The translations under genes and the position numbers were made by a program. A DNA stretch of 6,866 bases from Chromatiales bacterium (GTDB lineage Bacteria > Pseudomonadota > Gammaproteobacteria > SZUA-152): contig JALTPW010000977.1 of assembly GCA_026999335.1 (NCBI GenBank), positions 1 through 6,866 on the forward strand. The letters run 5' to 3'. Each line of letters starts with the position of its first letter. Position 1 is the stretch's first letter. The notes under the pieces are model-generated. The model saw nothing but the letters and a program-made list of their open reading frames with translations. It made no database searches and was not told where the DNA came from. This document shows, one piece after another, positions 6,072 through 6,866 of the stretch.

Positions 6072-6677
6072 GTGCCTGGACGGAAATGGATGAGTTTGTT
6101 GCTGGCGTTGATAGTCGCCGGGCTGTTTACGGGTTGTGCGCTGACCGGGCCGCAAGAGGTTGAGGAAAAGAGCGCAGAAAGTGCCGTGCTTGCCGTGGAT
6201 CCGGCAGCCAGTGCAGCCTTTGATGCTGCGCTGCAGGCGATGGCGAATGGCAAGGATGCCCAGGCCGAAAAGATCCTGTTGACGATGACGCAGGACTTTC
6301 CGCAGTTCTCCGGCCCGCATGCCAATCTCGGTATCATCTATTTTCGTGCCGGCAAACGAGACAAGGCCGAGGCTGCTTTTTTACGGGCGGTGGAAATCAA
6401 GCCGAAAAATGCCGTCAGTCTCGACTATCTCGGTGTGATCAACCGTGACAAGGGGCAATTCAAAGAGGCCGCCGGGTTTTACCAGCGGGCCATCAAGGCC
6501 GACCCGAAGTACGCCTATGCGCATCGTAACTATGGCATCCTGCTGGAACTCTACATGGGCAAACTCAAGCAGGCGCTGGCGCAATACGAAAAATACCAGA
6601 AGCTGAGCAATGGCGAGGACAAGCAGGTGGCGAAGTGGATTGTCGATCTGAGCCGGCGTAGCGGGGTAAAGAAATGA
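6072..6677 (+). CDS. TPR lipoprotein
   Basis: This encodes a 201-aa protein from GTG 6072, 23 bp after the previous stop. Residues 1-21 are a lipoprotein signal (basic RK, hydrophobic run, LFTGC with Cys22; Phe at -3 is a slight departure from the usual Leu). Ala at +2 predicts the outer membrane. Residues 23-45 are a linker. Then come about four TPRs: a degenerate one (46-79), two canonical 34-residue units, GPHANLGIIYFRAGKRDKAE (81-100) and SLDYLGVINRDKGQFKEAA (116-134), and a fourth (148-182) with one extra residue around LYMGKLKQAL. It ends KWIVDLSRR. TPRs of this class bind short peptide segments, and PilF/NlpI-like small TPR lipoproteins help assemble envelope machines. Here the partner is probably another product of this operon (inference). 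It overlaps the following gene by ATGA, a typical translational coupling. I do not assign a symbol: PilF and NlpI differ in context and sequence. Confidence 0.9.
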   Translation: MPGRKWMSLLLALIVAGLFTGCALTGPQEVEEKSAESAVLAVDPAASAAFDAALQAMANGKDAQAEKILLTMTQDFPQFSGPHANLGIIYFRAGKRDKAEAAFLRAVEIKPKNAVSLDYLGVINRDKGQFKEAAGFYQRAIKADPKYAYAHRNYGILLELYMGKLKQALAQYEKYQKLSNGEDKQVAKWIVDLSRRSGVKK

Positions 6678-6866
6678 TGCGATTTGCCGTTCTGTTGATC
6701 AGTGCCCTGTTGCTGGGCTCCTCGGTCATCGCTGAAGACCGGTTGGACATGGATGCCACGGCCATCAAGGGCTCGCGTGAACTGCCCAAGGTGCTTTACA
6801 TCGTGCCGTGGAAGAGTACGCGGCTGGGGGCGCTGGTTGCCGGTGCCGGCAGTGGGTCTTTTTCCG
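6674..6866 (+). CDS. Secreted protein with ELPKVLYIVPWK motif, N-terminal part (C-terminus beyond the window)
   Basis: The frame starts at ATG 6674 (a second ATG follows at 6677) and is still open after 64 codons at the right edge. The start overlaps the previous TGA by four bases, with a GGGG 8 nt upstream. Residues 1-20 are a Sec signal peptide ending SSVIA|ED. The mature start reads DRLDMDATAIKGSRELPKVL and is followed by YIVPWK, a dense, conserved-looking motif which I recall at the N-terminus of uncharacterised proteins next to TPR lipoproteins in gammaproteobacteria. No catalytic motif is visible. The rest of the gene, and any membrane or beta-barrel segment, is outside the window. Confidence 0.8.
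   Translation, partial: MMRFAVLLISALLLGSSVIAEDRLDMDATAIKGSRELPKVLYIVPWKSTRLGALVAGAGSGSFS

Noticed and set aside
6072..6677. PilF or NlpI assignment for the small TPR lipoprotein
   Set aside because: Size and TPR content are similar, but there are no neighbouring type IV pilus or pnp/deaD-type genes and no family-specific motif that I can see.

Overview
The window looks like chromosomal DNA from a GC-rich gammaproteobacterium. The evidence is codon and amino-acid style, Sec and lipoprotein signals, tight GTG/ATG stop-start couplings and Shine-Dalgarno sites. No genus can be named from sequence alone. There is no rRNA, tRNA, CRISPR array, recognisable transposase or phage gene.

Layout: (1) Positions 1-625, minus strand: the N-terminal part of a membrane-anchored sensor (short cytoplasmic tail, one membrane helix, then a periplasmic Cache-like domain). 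It runs off the left edge, so its output domain is not visible. (2) Positions 626-921: a divergent intergenic region with a TATAAT hexamer for the minus-strand gene and no convincing promoter rightward. (3) Positions 922-2918: a small secreted protein (179 aa) and a secreted helical-repeat (TPR-like) protein (485 aa), joined by a TAGTG stop/start overlap. (4) Positions 2919-3219: 301 bp with no convincing gene, packed with hairpins, direct repeats and nested inverted repeats; it looks like an inserted repeat element or a structured RNA region. (5) Positions 3220-6866: a 942-aa lipoprotein full of TPR-like helices with a distinctive C-terminal block, a 201-aa TPR lipoprotein, and the start of another secreted protein with an ELPKVLYIVPWK motif that runs off the right edge.

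All five rightward genes encode exported proteins, two of them predicted outer-membrane lipoproteins. The tight spacing outside the 2919-3219 region says operon. The set resembles, from memory of the families, the TPR/lipoprotein part of envelope loci in gammaproteobacteria that also carry AgmX/PglI-like, ExbB/TolQ and ExbD/TolR proteins and are distant relatives of the Myxococcus Glt/Agl gliding machinery. The energising proteins themselves are not in this window, so this is an inference. The most plausible shared job is assembly of a trans-envelope complex on the periplasmic face of the outer membrane; substrate and function are unknown.
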